Of a DNA stretch of 64,000 nt, positions 50,901 through 64,000 are shown one piece after another. The DNA is from Rhopalosiphum padi (lineage: Eukaryota; Arthropoda; Insecta; Hemiptera; Aphididae). Below the pieces are notes generated by a model. It did no database searches and was not told the DNA's origin. It worked only from the letters and a program-made list of their open reading frames with translations. The first letter of the stretch is position 1, and every line of letters starts with the position of its first letter. Where the stretch lies: positions 57,821,858 to 57,885,857 of the forward strand of contig NC_083598.1 in NCBI RefSeq assembly GCF_020882245.1. Reading direction: 5' to 3'. The translations under genes were made by a program, and so were the position numbers.

Positions 50901-53544
50901 AGTATTATTATGTTATGTGTAGAATTTCACGAGTACCTCCTACTATCATACTGTAAATTTGTATTTGCGTTTTATTTTCTGTTACGACGTCGCGAATGCA
51001 ATTTTTCTGTTCTCGCAGTTTGCGGAGAAGAACCGCGCGCCCCCGCCCATCGTTGTTTTTATAATATTACGATGTTGTGTTTGAAAAATAAAGTAGGTAG
51101 GTAAATATTTATTGATCATTAGTCTTTGACTTAATGATGTAGCCTATAGGGTTTAATATGTAGTTTCCCCCGCCAACGATTACGATTCTTTTGTTTCTTA
51201 TCATCCGGCGATCGGAATATCTAAATAATCATTAAATATAAGTATGTATTATATTAATATTAATATTTAAAATGTAATGGTATTTATAGGTGTAGTAGAA
51301 ACGCGTAACGTAAGTACGATTCACGTCGATAAGACATGAGAGTAATAATAATATTATTGTTTGATAAGTGATAGCCACCGGTTTTGGCATTAAGCCATCG
51401 TCGCGGATTACCTTCACATTATAAAACAAGTATCGAGTTTAATATTACTATTTTATTATACACAACACATTTCGTATATTTTACAACATGCGATACAATA
51501 ATATACCACTCAAACGATAAAAAATGTAAACTGTAAAATCGGTATTATAAATAAGTTTACATCGTAATGTTTGAAAATTAATGTTGATATAATGTTCCGT
51601 TTTTTTTCTCACGTCAATCGTTAGTGATTTCCATAATTGGATTAATGAGTGGGCTGTCGAAATCTATATTAAAATCATACCGAACTTTTAACTAATAATA
51701 ACTTATAATTATTATTATTATTTAATATGTATAAATTAATTTTGTGTTTTTTAAATTATTTTATTTTCACGGGTCGCATTAATTATTATAAACAGAGAAC
51801 CATTAACCAATTTGTATTATTAATATAATTTATTCTTGTGAAAGTCATTTGATTTGTTCAATGCCATATTATTATCATGCGACATGAATGATGTCTACCC
51901 GCAAATTAACAAGTATTTTTTCCAAGTAAAACGTATTAGTATGAGACGAATTTTTATTTAAATAAATATTTTTATGTAGTTCGAATATCAAAAAGTTTAT
52001 CATACAGTTGGATATGTTTCATAAAATTATGAATAAATTGGCATGCCTACATTTTATTTTAAATATTTTTAAATATTTTAGAATAAATAAATATTTTTAA
52101 ATATTTCAGCAATAAAGTCATATTTTATACATAAATGTACTATTTTATGTTTGTTTTTTATCGATTCACAAACACGTGAGTAGGTAATTCTAACAATTAC
52201 GACAATTCATGAAAATCAAAAATTTTAAAATATGTTCGTTGTTTCAAATTGTTTTCAATGCAATAAAATAAACAGCGATTTGGAATAATAAAAAAAAATG
52301 GTATTGGTGTATTTATTAGTTTAAAACACGATTTTCATCGCTATGGTAGTAAGGACTAAAATGTAAAATTATGTATTATTAGTATATGAAATACAAGAAC
52401 CAAAGAAGTCAGTTACGGATTTATGTAGTTTTTAATATAAACGGTTAAGTTCTCGGCGTCCAGTAGCAAACTACACGTTTCAAACAATAGCCTTCATACA
52501 TAAATCCAATTTTATTCAGTCATAATATAAAGGTAAGTACCTACTATACCTACTATTTAATATACGTATAAATAATACAAATTTTATCGCAATTGTTTAA
52601 CGCGTGCCTAAGTACCCAACAACAGAATAAACTGCAACTTTTTTTCATATTTACACTATATGTATTACAATATGTACCTATAAACATTTCCCATATTATG
52701 ACAGCGTAACACTGAAATATCATAGGTTATTCGGTATTCCTACGCAATTGTAAATTCGTAATATCCATATTAATATACCATATATACATTATATAATATA
52801 TGTGTGTGCAAAATGAAACAACAATAAGTACCAAAGTGCTTACATAGTATATTATTATAGTTTAAACGACATTATACACTCCAAACAAGAGTGGTTTTAT
52901 CTTGGCTTAAACCATGTACAAGATATGTGAGTGTGGACTACTGCAAATATTAATTCGTAATGTGTGACAAATATCCTATGTAAATTTAAAATAAAAATGT
53001 ACTTTAAACGGACAGAACAGAAAAAAAATCATTAACTCTGTTTGAAACATTTTTAGCTGAATGTTATTGTACATAAACAGTTTTTTTTTAATTTTTGTAT
53101 AGACCATTTTTTGTTTATTCCTCTTTACACATGTAACGTCAAATGTATTATAGTTATAACTGTTTTAAGTACTTATCGAACGGCGTATTGTATAGGCAAT
53201 TTAGGGTCATTCAATTTTGTTATAATATGTAATATATTTTATATATTGTATAATATTGCGTTATCGGTTGTATGACTGCATATCGTATTAATTATTATTT
53301 TATCAATAAAAAATTCTATAACACAAGTAACTTGTAAGTCATTTATACAATTTATAATATTCCTTAAAACATTCAAAAAATGATTATTATTAAATATTCA
53401 TTAGTGTCATCAACGGCCATTAGAAATAATACCAAAAAATGTAAAATGTTAAGCTTAAAATTAAAATAGTAGATTACATTATACACTATTACAGTTCATT
53501 GTTTTTTAGTAGACACAATTTTATGTAATTATATATATATATAT

Positions 53545-53600
53545 CAAAGATGAGCAACTGGCAATCTGTGTATCTTTTTTTATCTGGCCCGTGGAAAATT
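53545..53600. mobile_element. Possible single hAT-like transposon end
   Basis: CAAAGATGAGCAACTGGC followed by TCTGGCCCGTGG resembles the outer end of hAT elements (CAGAGATG-GCAA...GGCCCG type, recalled). No matching opposite end was found, so it would be a fragment. Confidence 0.35.
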
Positions 53601-54260
53601 TTTTAATTATTTTATAAAAATTTAAAGTTTATCTGTATTTTACTTTATTACTTATGTTTTTCGTGAAACGTAGATATTAATTCTTATCTAATATTGAACT
53701 GCCGCTAAATTATTAAATATCTAAATATATATTTATAGAGGTATAACTAACAAAGTTAATAGGTACCTACTTATCTTTTTTTATCAGTTTACTTGTATCC
53801 GTCGTTGTTGTGTCACGCTAACCGTTGATTTTATTATTTTATTATTCTGTAGTGTTTAAAAATAACCGCTAAAATATTAATATATTATTTTTTCATTTAT
53901 TGTATTAATATAATATATTTTAATAAACTCTATTTAGTAATAATAAAATCTATAGCTAATTAAATATTATGTGTAGTAAAATAATATCTAATTTATAAGT
54001 AATAGTGCTAATATAATATGTTTTATTAAAATAATAGACAAGTATACTGTTTTATTGTACATAAGGTGTCAAGGGGACACTGTAATGAACGTATTAAATT
54101 TTAATTTAATGATATATCATTATATTTTTAAGTAAAACTATTTTAAGCGGAGACGGTCAATAAGCTCATATTACTAGTATAATATTAATATGTTCTTTTT
54201 TTTTATATAGTTATTATAGTAGTTATTATTTTACATTTGTTATTATGATAGGTTGATTAA

Positions 54261-54307
54261 GTCTTACCCACAGATATGTATAATTATACATATCTGTGGT
54301 CTTACCC
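54261..54307. repeat. 32-bp perfect palindrome between 9-bp direct repeats
   Basis: GTCTTACCC occurs at 54261-54269 and again at 54299-54307. Between and partly within these copies, 54268-54299 is a perfect palindrome: the left arm CCACAGATATGTATAA is mirrored exactly, with centre AATT. The arrangement looks like a tiny insertion or excision footprint with a target duplication. Confidence 0.8.
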
Positions 54308-57300
54308 AAAACCATTAGTTTATTTTATCATTCGTATTTTAATTATTATAATAATATATATTTTTTATACCATGTGTTATATTATTGTTATTAACTTTTA
54401 AGTCAACATAGCTTTATTGTAAAATGTTGTGAAAAGGTACATCATTTATACTATAAAACTATAAATAGGTCATATCTTAAAATTAATCTATATATTTAGA
54501 GTATTTCATTGCGTAAGTATAAAATTCATAATATGCATAAACGTTTTAAGTTCCCACGAATATTTTTTTTTAATTATAACAAACTAATTAACATTGTTAT
54601 TCTTTGTTAAAAATGTAATTTAGTCCAAAATAAACTACAAATAAGTATAAAAAAATAATTTTTTTTATATTTTTTATATTTAGTTCTAGTTCTAGTATAT
54701 CCTATACTTTAAGGAATATTTTATTAAATTGCTATACCTGAGTTATATAAATTTATGATTTTTTATATTTTTGACTACGAAATACTATATAGTAATATTT
54801 TGTTATTAGTATTTTGTTACGAATTTTGTAAGCATTTCAACTTCAAATAAATATAAAGTGAAATTGTCACAATTTATTTTTAACAATTTTATATAAATAT
54901 ATGAACAACTTATGTGAGATCTTTTATTACATTTACGAGAACTATGACCCATGATTATTTTTTTATTAGTATTTATATAAAAAAAAAAACTAAAAATAAT
55001 ATCGAAAATTCCAATTGTTTATAAATAGCTCAAAAAAAGTTTTTATTTTAAAATAATACCATATACCTATATTAAATTATAATATAGATATTTTTTTTTG
55101 AAAATTTTAAGTTTTTCTGTTCATTTGTTTTTGAATTTATTATGACAAAATAAATTAATTAAATTTGTTGTAATCTAGTTTAGCGTAAAACTTTGAATTT
55201 TTCGTTAATTTTTAATTTTTTCCCCCTGATTATTAAAGAAAATTTTTATTTTTGATCCACCAAATTTAAGTAGATATATTTTCCATAAAAAACTACCTCC
55301 AAAATTGAAAATCCAAGCATTTTTACTGCCCTGAAAAATGACGATGAACAGAATAAAACACAGACCATTATAAAATCAATTCCTTCTTTGCTCCACTTAG
55401 AACTTAAATTAATTATTAGTTTGTTATTATATTATGTACTTTTAATAATAATATAGATTATAAGAAGTAACTGTAATAACACGGGTACTTTTATCTTTTT
55501 TTCTTGAGATTTAAAGTAAAAAGTATATGTAAGTAAAAAATTAAATATTTATTACTTGAATAAAATTGTTAAATTTAATAATATATATTAATATGTTATG
55601 GTATCATTGGTATCTATAAATTGTATTAATGCACAATACATTGAGTATGTTTTATTTTAATAATGTAAATTAAATTAATTATTAATCAATAGGCTATTTG
55701 AAATGGAAATGTATTGCAATGTAATTTAAACAATACTTAATGATGAAAAGATAACATATATTTGTGATAATGATAATTTTAAATTTATTTAATATGTACA
55801 AAATATTATTAATTAATTAACTCATATGAGTTATAAGATAGTTTATCTTTTATAGCTTTCAGATTTAAAATGTATTCAAAATTGCATATTATAATAACTT
55901 AAGTCTTATACTAATCATTTACAATATGTTATTTATATTAATTTATTAAATTTACTTATTCTCATATTATTATTTACTCAATAAATATTCTGTATTGTCT
56001 TTTTTTAAGTGATGCTCAAAATAATAATCAAACTATTAAGTAATGTTTTGATTTTTAATGATTATTTCAATATTTGTAGAAAAAATTTGCACATAAATAA
56101 TTATAAGCTACATATAGGCAAAAAACCTATATTTAATGTGTATACAAAGATAAAATGCATTTTATATTATAATGAGTATTAAAAATGTATGTATTCAAAC
56201 ACTACGCACGTGGTTACATCATAAAACGTTTAATAATATTTATTAAAAACTTAATTAGTTTTCAATAATTTTGATTTGTATTATTCTTTTTAACACGATA
56301 ATTGTGAATGGGAGACCAATATTCCAAGAAAATGTCAAATACTATTCTCTGAAATATTTTTCATATTTAATGTTTAATCTTATCGTATACATGGAGAATA
56401 ATATGACCTATTTAAATTTTGAATATATACATGTAGGTATGATGTAATAACTAATATAATAACATTATTTATCAAACAATAAATGTTCCTAGGTAAGTAT
56501 TACTTATTATATCAATGTACAATAATATACGATATCAATAATAATTATAATAAATATATTATATAATATATATACTATATGTTAAATAAAAAACATGTAT
56601 TTTACACGTAAAAAGTGTTAAATTATATTTATTATTTTAATCAATTTCAAATACTATATCTAGTCGTATGTGCATATGTGATCTACTAATGATTTATTTT
56701 CACAATATTAATATAAAGTAAATAATTAACTCATATACCTACCTATTATATTTTAATTTAAATTAAAATCATTAAACTGATTACAGTTGACATCTTTTTA
56801 TATAAACTAAAATTATAGCAAATACTACTACATGATATAAAATATTATTTCATTATTGATTATAATCACAGTTGTTTATAATACTATCTACAAGATTACA
56901 ACCAATGATGTAACAATATATATATTGTACATACATATGTTAACTATAATACCAATAGGCTATATTGCTATAATATTTGTAATGCATTTCATTATTATTC
57001 ATTTTTATTTTTATTCACTATAGTTTAAATATATTATTTTAGACTTTCAGATATATATTGCAACTATTTTTTTATGTATATATATTATATATAATAATAA
57101 TAATTATAATAAATAATCATTAATTCAACATTCTGTACAATACCAAAAAATGTAATAATTGAAGACGGCGCTCCGGGTAGGCAATTTAGGGTCAATATTT
57201 AAATTAATACAGTACCTATAGACTATAATTATTATTTAGCTATATGACCGCAATTATAAATCGTTAATTATTATTATAAATAAATAAATATAAATACACA

Positions 57301-59459
57301 ATAATATATAACTATAACTATTTATTTTTATAATATTAAAACAAATGTAACTGTGATTTTTTAAAAGCATTGCGCTACAAATCATCAACACAATAAAACA
57401 TACAGTATATAAAGTAGATTTTAATTTTAAAGCTAGCAATAAAACATTCTCTAAGTTTAAACATTATGTTCAATGTAATATACTTATTTAATGTCTTATT
57501 AATGTAATTACTAAATAATTATTATGTTAAAATAAATTTTCGAATAAAATAAATTCATAATAATGTCAACTTAATATCAATTTTTAAAAAGCTTAAAAAA
57601 TATCTCAAGGAAAACAATTTTTATTATACAATTATAATCAATATCACTTGATAAATTATTTCTGTGTTGTTTATCATTAAAATATATTTTGGTATATTTT
57701 TTAAGATAAAATTTTTTGAGGAGATTCTCGAGTTCTCGACCCATGAACAGACAGCATAATATACAATATACATAATAGTACTTTTCATTTATCCACTATA
57801 AATATATTTCACTTCTCGACAATAATGTTTCCATTTGTATGAGAATATGGTGAAACATATTTTAATGAAGAATAATTCTAAATTTCACACGTAGACACCA
57901 AAATAACTTATCAAGTTTTTTCAATTTTTTCTCTCGATACTTAAACTTCAATGGTATGATTTAGGTTGATGAATATTTTCGATTTGCACAGTTCGATTAA
58001 GTATATATTTTCATTTATCAACCACACTTGGTTATTTGTTTAGTTCTAATTTCCAAGTTACTAAAAATTTTCTATAATTTCTTAATCATATTTTATTTTA
58101 TAAATTTAATGAAAATTAGTGTATTTTACTTTTACAAATCGTATATTTATGTTCAAAATAAATCAATATCTTATAGTTGTATTCATTGTTAGGTGGGTCA
58201 TTTATTCTTAAATGTACTTCATAAATATAAAATATAGAAACAGGAAGTTATAATATATGAATGATATTAGAACACAATATTAGTTATGACTTATGAATGC
58301 ACTATGCACCTGTGTCCTATTTTCATAAGGAATTGAACATTAAATTACAATAATTTATATCGAGTTGAATAATGTATTCATCACCACCCATTGGTAATAA
58401 TATAATAATAATAATTCGATTTATAATTTTTATAAGTACATAAATAGGATAACCTATATTATATCTATGAATGAAAATGCTATATATACGTATATTCTCA
58501 CAAAAAGTTCTTAAATACACAGTCACTAAAAAAAATCGGTCAACTTACTCTGCTGTATAATTTGTGTTGAATATACCTCGTCACCATTGAGTAGGTCACT
58601 ATAATTTATTTATGTGTTAAATTTGAATTCAATGATAAATTATAATATTGTACCTATACGAAAATCAATTCTGAGGCAAAAATATTTTATTGTCTATTTA
58701 TAAAGATATTTTATATTTTTTTTAATATTATTATTGGTAATTTATTTTTTATTGATAATACAATATTATGTTAAACTAATTTTTCTAAAAACATTGAATA
58801 AACTATAAAGTATAAGATATGTGTTTGCATATTATTGTTACACGTATATGTCTATATATTAAAAAAAAAAATTAGTTGTTCAAAGAAAATTATAGTTTAC
58901 GTTAAAAAAAGGTTACAAGTTTCTGCTAATGGCTACATCTAAAGATTTATTGAATATCAACAAAATTACTAATATCATTCAATGAAAAATCATGAATGAA
59001 AATAATATTGTGCTTAATATGTATTTTAGATATTTTTTGTAGTGATTTATGAAAATATTACAAGGAATGTTATTATATTAAATGTATTATCACTTTTTAA
59101 TTTCCAAATAAAAGTTGTATCACATATTCACATATAAATTATACAAATAAAAAAAAAAATTAAAATTAAATATTGCTATAAATAGAGCAATAGATTAATT
59201 ATAGCCATTGATAGTTAGTTATGAACATTTATAATATACGTATATAATATTATATGTAATAGTTGAGTGACTGTCCCAAGTTTGACACTATCCAAAGTAA
59301 TTTGGTCAATATCAAAAATAAACAAATTAAAATGTATACACACTCATATGGTATATAATATTTAATTTTTCTACAATATTAAAGAACTAATTAAACACCG
59401 GAAGTTTTTTTATAGCTCGGTAACACTACCAAACTATACTTAAGAAAAAATGGAGTCGG

Positions 59460-59477
59460 ACATACTTGGTGAATCAC
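59460..59477. mobile_element. Solo terminal repeat related to the 63-kb element
   Basis: The 17 bases CATACTTGGTGAATCAC equal the right end of the 63029-63447 element. No mirrored partner was found nearby, so this is likely a remnant of a second copy or one end of a larger element. Confidence 0.5.
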
Positions 59478-62400
59478 CTTGTACTTATAATAATATTGTA
59501 TAAGTATTAATATTATACATTTATACTTATTTTAATATTTTAAATTACTATACATTAATACACTTATGACTGTATATGAATCAATGATTTATTATCATAT
59601 TTACATTTACACGGTGCATAAAAAATAAAAATAGTCTTTCACTGTCTGTTACTGTATGCTAGTACTGCGAAACGACATTTTTTTTATGTTAATTTAGTGA
59701 TATTATTCAAAATTAACTGAATGCTGTACAGATGATGTACACATATTATTATCTACCTAAAATCTGAACTTATTTATTCAATTGTGATTTCTCTTTCCCA
59801 AGAAAAGCCCGATAATATATTGCATTGTATATTTTTATACAGGAAACTATACAGGAAACCCACCATTAACCGAACACTGAGACAGGACTAAAAAAAAATA
59901 ATGTCCATTCAAGACAGGTCTTCATTTCCAGCATAACTACTGGATGAAATTCAAAGCAGAGTCTTATTACCACATTAATTTTTAGGTTATTTTATCAAAA
60001 ATTAAATTGTTATAATAAAAGACAAGACAAAGACAAGACAAGTATTAATTCCTTAAAATTCCAAAATTATACTCAAATTATGTGATTTACCGGCTACGAT
60101 AGGTTCTTTATATTTATAAACATTCTATCTAATGAGTATACAACTTTTTGATGGTCAGTTATTATCAACAGTTAATAATATGGTGTAAAATTATTTTAAA
60201 TTTTAAATATTATAAATAAAAATAATAATATTCATTACATTTATTAAACTTGGGTTATTCGTTTATTCAAAACTTAACAAGGTGCATTTAAAAAAAGTTA
60301 ATTTTTAATAAGGATATAATAGCTTATACATTTATATATTAACTAAATTATTTATATACAAACTATTAACTTTTTTAAAAATAATTTTTTTTTTACATAA
60401 TTATAAAAATAAAAATATAATATGTTCTCATTCAAAGGGGTATAAATCTTTAAAAAAGATAAAGATAAAAAATATTAAAAATATTGTTTTGTAACGATTT
60501 GAAATGATTATATAAGACAAATATTGTTCTCTGAATTAACAATGAGCGTGTTACGTTAAATGAATCATTCCATACGAGTGTACATAAGCATGTTCAGTTT
60601 CGATATACTAACTCATAACTTAACAAGATCTGTATGAAATCTTGCTACATTTAGTACCTATAATAATACGTGTTACAAAATCGTATCATTGAATATAACG
60701 AATAGTATTTTTCTTGCTCCCTTTAAAATCAAAATATATAACATTTTGATTAATTAAATTAACATACAACTAAATTTCATTAAATATAATTAGCTTTTTC
60801 ATAAATAATATACCTAAGTAATCTCCGTATTTGGATCATAAAATTAACGTACAGTTTAAAAATAAATTCAGTTTTAATAAGTTTTAATAATTTGTATAGA
60901 GTCTTATTAAGAGTTGTGAAGATAACTTCGTCACCTATTAATATTTTTAAATTAAGTTTACATTATAAAATAGGAATACAACAAATGTACAATACTCGTA
61001 TGTCTGATTTCGATTTTAAACTTTAACATATAATAGTTGTATTACTATAATTTTACAGTGTCATCTACACTTGGATTCATTCAAGTTATTAATTTCCAAC
61101 ACCCATCACCCATGGTTTAATATCTAATGTGTAATGTGTTTTAGTATAACGAGTATTATTGCTATATTAATTCAAAACTATTCAAATACTATACTTTTAT
61201 ACGTTATTAATTTAATAAAACAATTTTAAATACTTCAACTATATATATTTTTTTTTATTTTAATAGTCATTATTCATTGGGTAACATTACAATAATTTAA
61301 CTATTATAATAAATATGTGTAAGAAGTCATCAGTATTGGGAGAAAACACTATCTGTATTAAACAAAAATTTATTTAATAAATGTTTATTACACATGTTCA
61401 GATAGCCATTAATAAATGTTAAAACTGATTAAATATGAATAATTAGAGTAATATTGGTTTGGTTAGAAAGAATTATTATTATATTGAATTTTAAATTTTT
61501 GGTTCAAGAAACCCGATCAACCAAGGACGTCCCGAACACCGGATGCAAATTTAAAGTCTGTCTCGATTTTAATCAACCTCAGCATTTTTCATGGAAAAAA
61601 ATATTAAAATTTCGTCGAAAAATATTTTCGACTTTATTCGGTTTGATTCAAAAAAAAAAAATTGTAATTGACTGCAATCGTTTTGTTTTACATACATTTA
61701 AAAATCTCATACATTTTGGCTCTTTATGTGTTAAATACATTTTAATCGAAAATGCTGATAATTAATAATTGTTTTATATTTCATAGTGTTAAACAATGTT
61801 CCTATAATTTATTGACCTTTTACGATCGATACGATTTATTTTTGATAAGAGATTTTCAATTGTTTACTCCACACATTTTGCATAATGTAAGAAATATTTT
61901 TGCAGTGGAATATAGTGCTTGGTAAGCTTTTTTAGTGTATTTGTTGTGTATTATAATATAAATTAGCTTTTAATTATTCTATACCTAAAGCTTATATGTA
62001 CAATAAATCAAAAAATTAAAATCTAATTTTGTAGTTATATTTTGATTTATTTAAAAAAAAATGTATTGTCATACTATTGTTTAATTTTTGATTTTTTTCT
62101 TTTATATAATATGCCGTAGGCCATACAATCAAATCAGACATTTTACTAAATATTTAGGTGGATAGTCAAGGAATTCAATTTTTATGCAATTTTACTATTC
62201 ACCTAGACATGTAGTTCAAAGTCTAGTTATTTAACTAAATACATACCTATTTCAAGTTAAACAAATGAAACATTTTGTATTATTTTAAAAATTTAACTAT
62301 AATATTTTCTTATTTATTATTTATTGCTATTCTATGTATATAAAAAAATCATGAATTATTATTTATTTATGTAAAACACGTAGGTTATGAAATATTTTTA

Positions 62401-63028
62401 ATTTAGTGTCCTTCGTTACTATTGTTTTAAAACTTGAATTATAAATAAATATAGGTTATAACTAATTAAGTGTGATAGTACGAATATAATAAATGAACAA
62501 AAAGGTTATATTTAACTACAATATTTTGTTCATTTTTATTTTTTACTTGTTGTTAGGTATATTAACATATAACAACATATTATTCTTTGGTGACATTTTC
62601 TGGAATATTTAAAAAAAAATTTTAAACAAAAATACCGATCAGTTAACCTATGTCCTATAGTAACTACCTTTATTTATTGATATATTTAAATAATATATAG
62701 TTTTTTTTTATAGAATAGTTGGCAATAAATAATTAATAAGAAAATATAGTTACATTTTTAAAATAATACAAATTTCTTCATTTTTATTATTTTTCTGACT
62801 TAAATTAGGCATTTAACTAAACGTTTAGAATAAAAATTAAATTCTTTGACTATAATATGCTTACGACATATGTATTCATATTTTTATAACTTATATGTAC
62901 GTCTAAAAGTATACAATGAAGGAAATAATAAAATTTCACTAATTAAAATAAGCTTGAATAAGCTGGAAATAGAATAAACAGATTTAAAAGTGATAATAAT
63001 TCGTACATGTAAATGTGTCTTATACAGA

Positions 63029-63447
63029 GTGATTAACCAAGTATGTTCATATCCCCATTTTCACCTCTAATTATGAATTAATTCAAATTAATTTTTGAAA
63101 CATACTTAATAGTTATCTTTTCAAATATGAAATTGAAATTGTTGGTACAACATAACAATATAGTGTCCTATGGCGATAACAATTTCTGTTTTAAACTAGT
63201 CGTTCGAATTTTGGTTTTGATATAAAACTATTAACTTCACAAAAAACTATCCGCTAAATAATAATTGGCAGCAGAAATGGGGACTTTCATTTGTAAATTT
63301 AGATCTCCATGCGCACTCTTTAAGAAACACAAAAATTTCTCAAGAATTTGAAAATATTATCATTAAAATTTTAAATGTGTTTAAAGATACGAAAAATTTG
63401 ATTTTGAAATTTGAATAACGACTTGTTAAGCATACTTGGTGAATCAC
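63029..63447. mobile_element. 419-bp non-autonomous element with terminal inverted repeats
   Basis: The left end GTGATTAACCAAGTATG and the right end CATACTTGGTGAATCAC are inverted copies with one mismatch in 17. No transposase frame lies inside. A target duplication is not obvious, so the superfamily is undetermined. The partial end at 59460 supports a dispersed family. Confidence 0.65.
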
Positions 63448-64000
63448 AATATAATAATTATTTATAACTTAAAATTATTAATAATTATAATATTGTATTT
63501 AGATAAGTACTGTATAGTACACACGTGCGCTTACATTTATATATATAAACGTACTCATATAATATTATTCAGGCTTAAAAATTATTTTCCATTTTTTTTT
63601 ATCCTATCATTCAATACTTTTAAAAACAAAATATGTACTTATGTCCTTAACACTTTGATTATTTAAGACGTATTGTGCAAGGGGAAGGTAAAAAACACAC
63701 ATAGTATAGTATAATGCAGCTAAATCTCTGATAAGGTCATAAAATGCAATATGCATTTCGTAACCATATTATGAATTGTCTCTCCATTTATCCAATTTTT
63801 GATCTCGCTGCCACGGCATATTTATTTGTATTAAAAATGACCTATTATTTATACTCACGTTATTGTTACAGACTATAATAACGACCACCTATATTATCCA
63901 TAAAATATAGTATTACTTTTTGTTATAAAGCTATTTATAAAAACTCATACAGAGTAAAAATAAAATCCTTTTATTAAAAATAAAGCCAAATAAAATAATG

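Larger units (their letters stand above)
50901..64000. other. AT-rich intergenic region right of Atg16
   Basis: About 13 kb with no convincing gene on either strand. The longest open frame (61454-61765, +, 103 aa) has no recognisable domain. The region contains repeat fragments: a hAT-like end at 53545, a pair of related segments near 53.2 and 57.2 kb, a palindrome with direct repeats at 54261-54307, and the 419-bp inverted-repeat element at 63029-63447. Confidence 0.6.

Noticed and set aside
59839..60041. Short direct repeats (TACAGGAAAC x2; AGACAAGACAA run)
   Set aside because: Too short and low in complexity to indicate an element or a function.

Overview
This window is nuclear DNA from an insect, most probably an aphid or close relative. 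The reasons are strong AT-richness, abundant TAGGTACCTA / TACCTACC-type motifs (recalled as typical of aphid genomes, not tested here), large introns with GT-AG borders, short non-autonomous DNA transposons, and two multi-exon genes with clear insect/animal families. It has no operons, CRISPR arrays or prokaryotic signals. I recognised no tRNA or rRNA.

Layout. 1-3850: intergenic, nothing coding recognised. 3855-4512: CpG-rich promoter/first-exon block with two perfect TGACGTCA palindromes, ending in ATG-G followed by a strong splice donor. 4509-36910 (+): a PAN/Apple plus zona pellucida (ZP) transmembrane protein of the apical extracellular matrix. I reconstructed six coding exons (678 aa, all phases agree), with a first intron of about 21.4 kb. 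36911-38301: short spacer, no coding exon found. 38302-50175 (-): the 5' part of Atg16, seven coding exons (331 codons), covering the Atg5-binding helix, the coiled coil, a short linker and the first two WD40 blades. It ends at a perfect splice donor, and I find no exons for the remaining blades. 50176-50900: CpG-containing block that is the likely Atg16 promoter. About 50.9-64 kb: very AT-rich intergenic DNA with transposon remnants and no convincing gene.

Relations. The two genes converge. Because Atg16 splices out of exon 7 toward the left, its missing C-terminal exons must lie to the left of the window. In that case the whole ZP gene sits on the opposite strand inside a very large Atg16 intron. 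Otherwise this Atg16 copy is truncated, rearranged or misassembled. This is the most important open question here. Base composition also shifts near 37 kb: the left part keeps many CpG-rich patches, while the right part is much more uniformly AT-rich.

Mobile DNA. There are three complete small elements with terminal inverted repeats: a Tc1/mariner-like MITE at 42979-43156, a hAT-like MITE at 45263-45540 and an unclassified 419-bp element at 63029-63447. There is also a solo end of the last family at 59460, and a 32-bp perfect palindrome bracketed by 9-bp direct repeats at 54261-54307.
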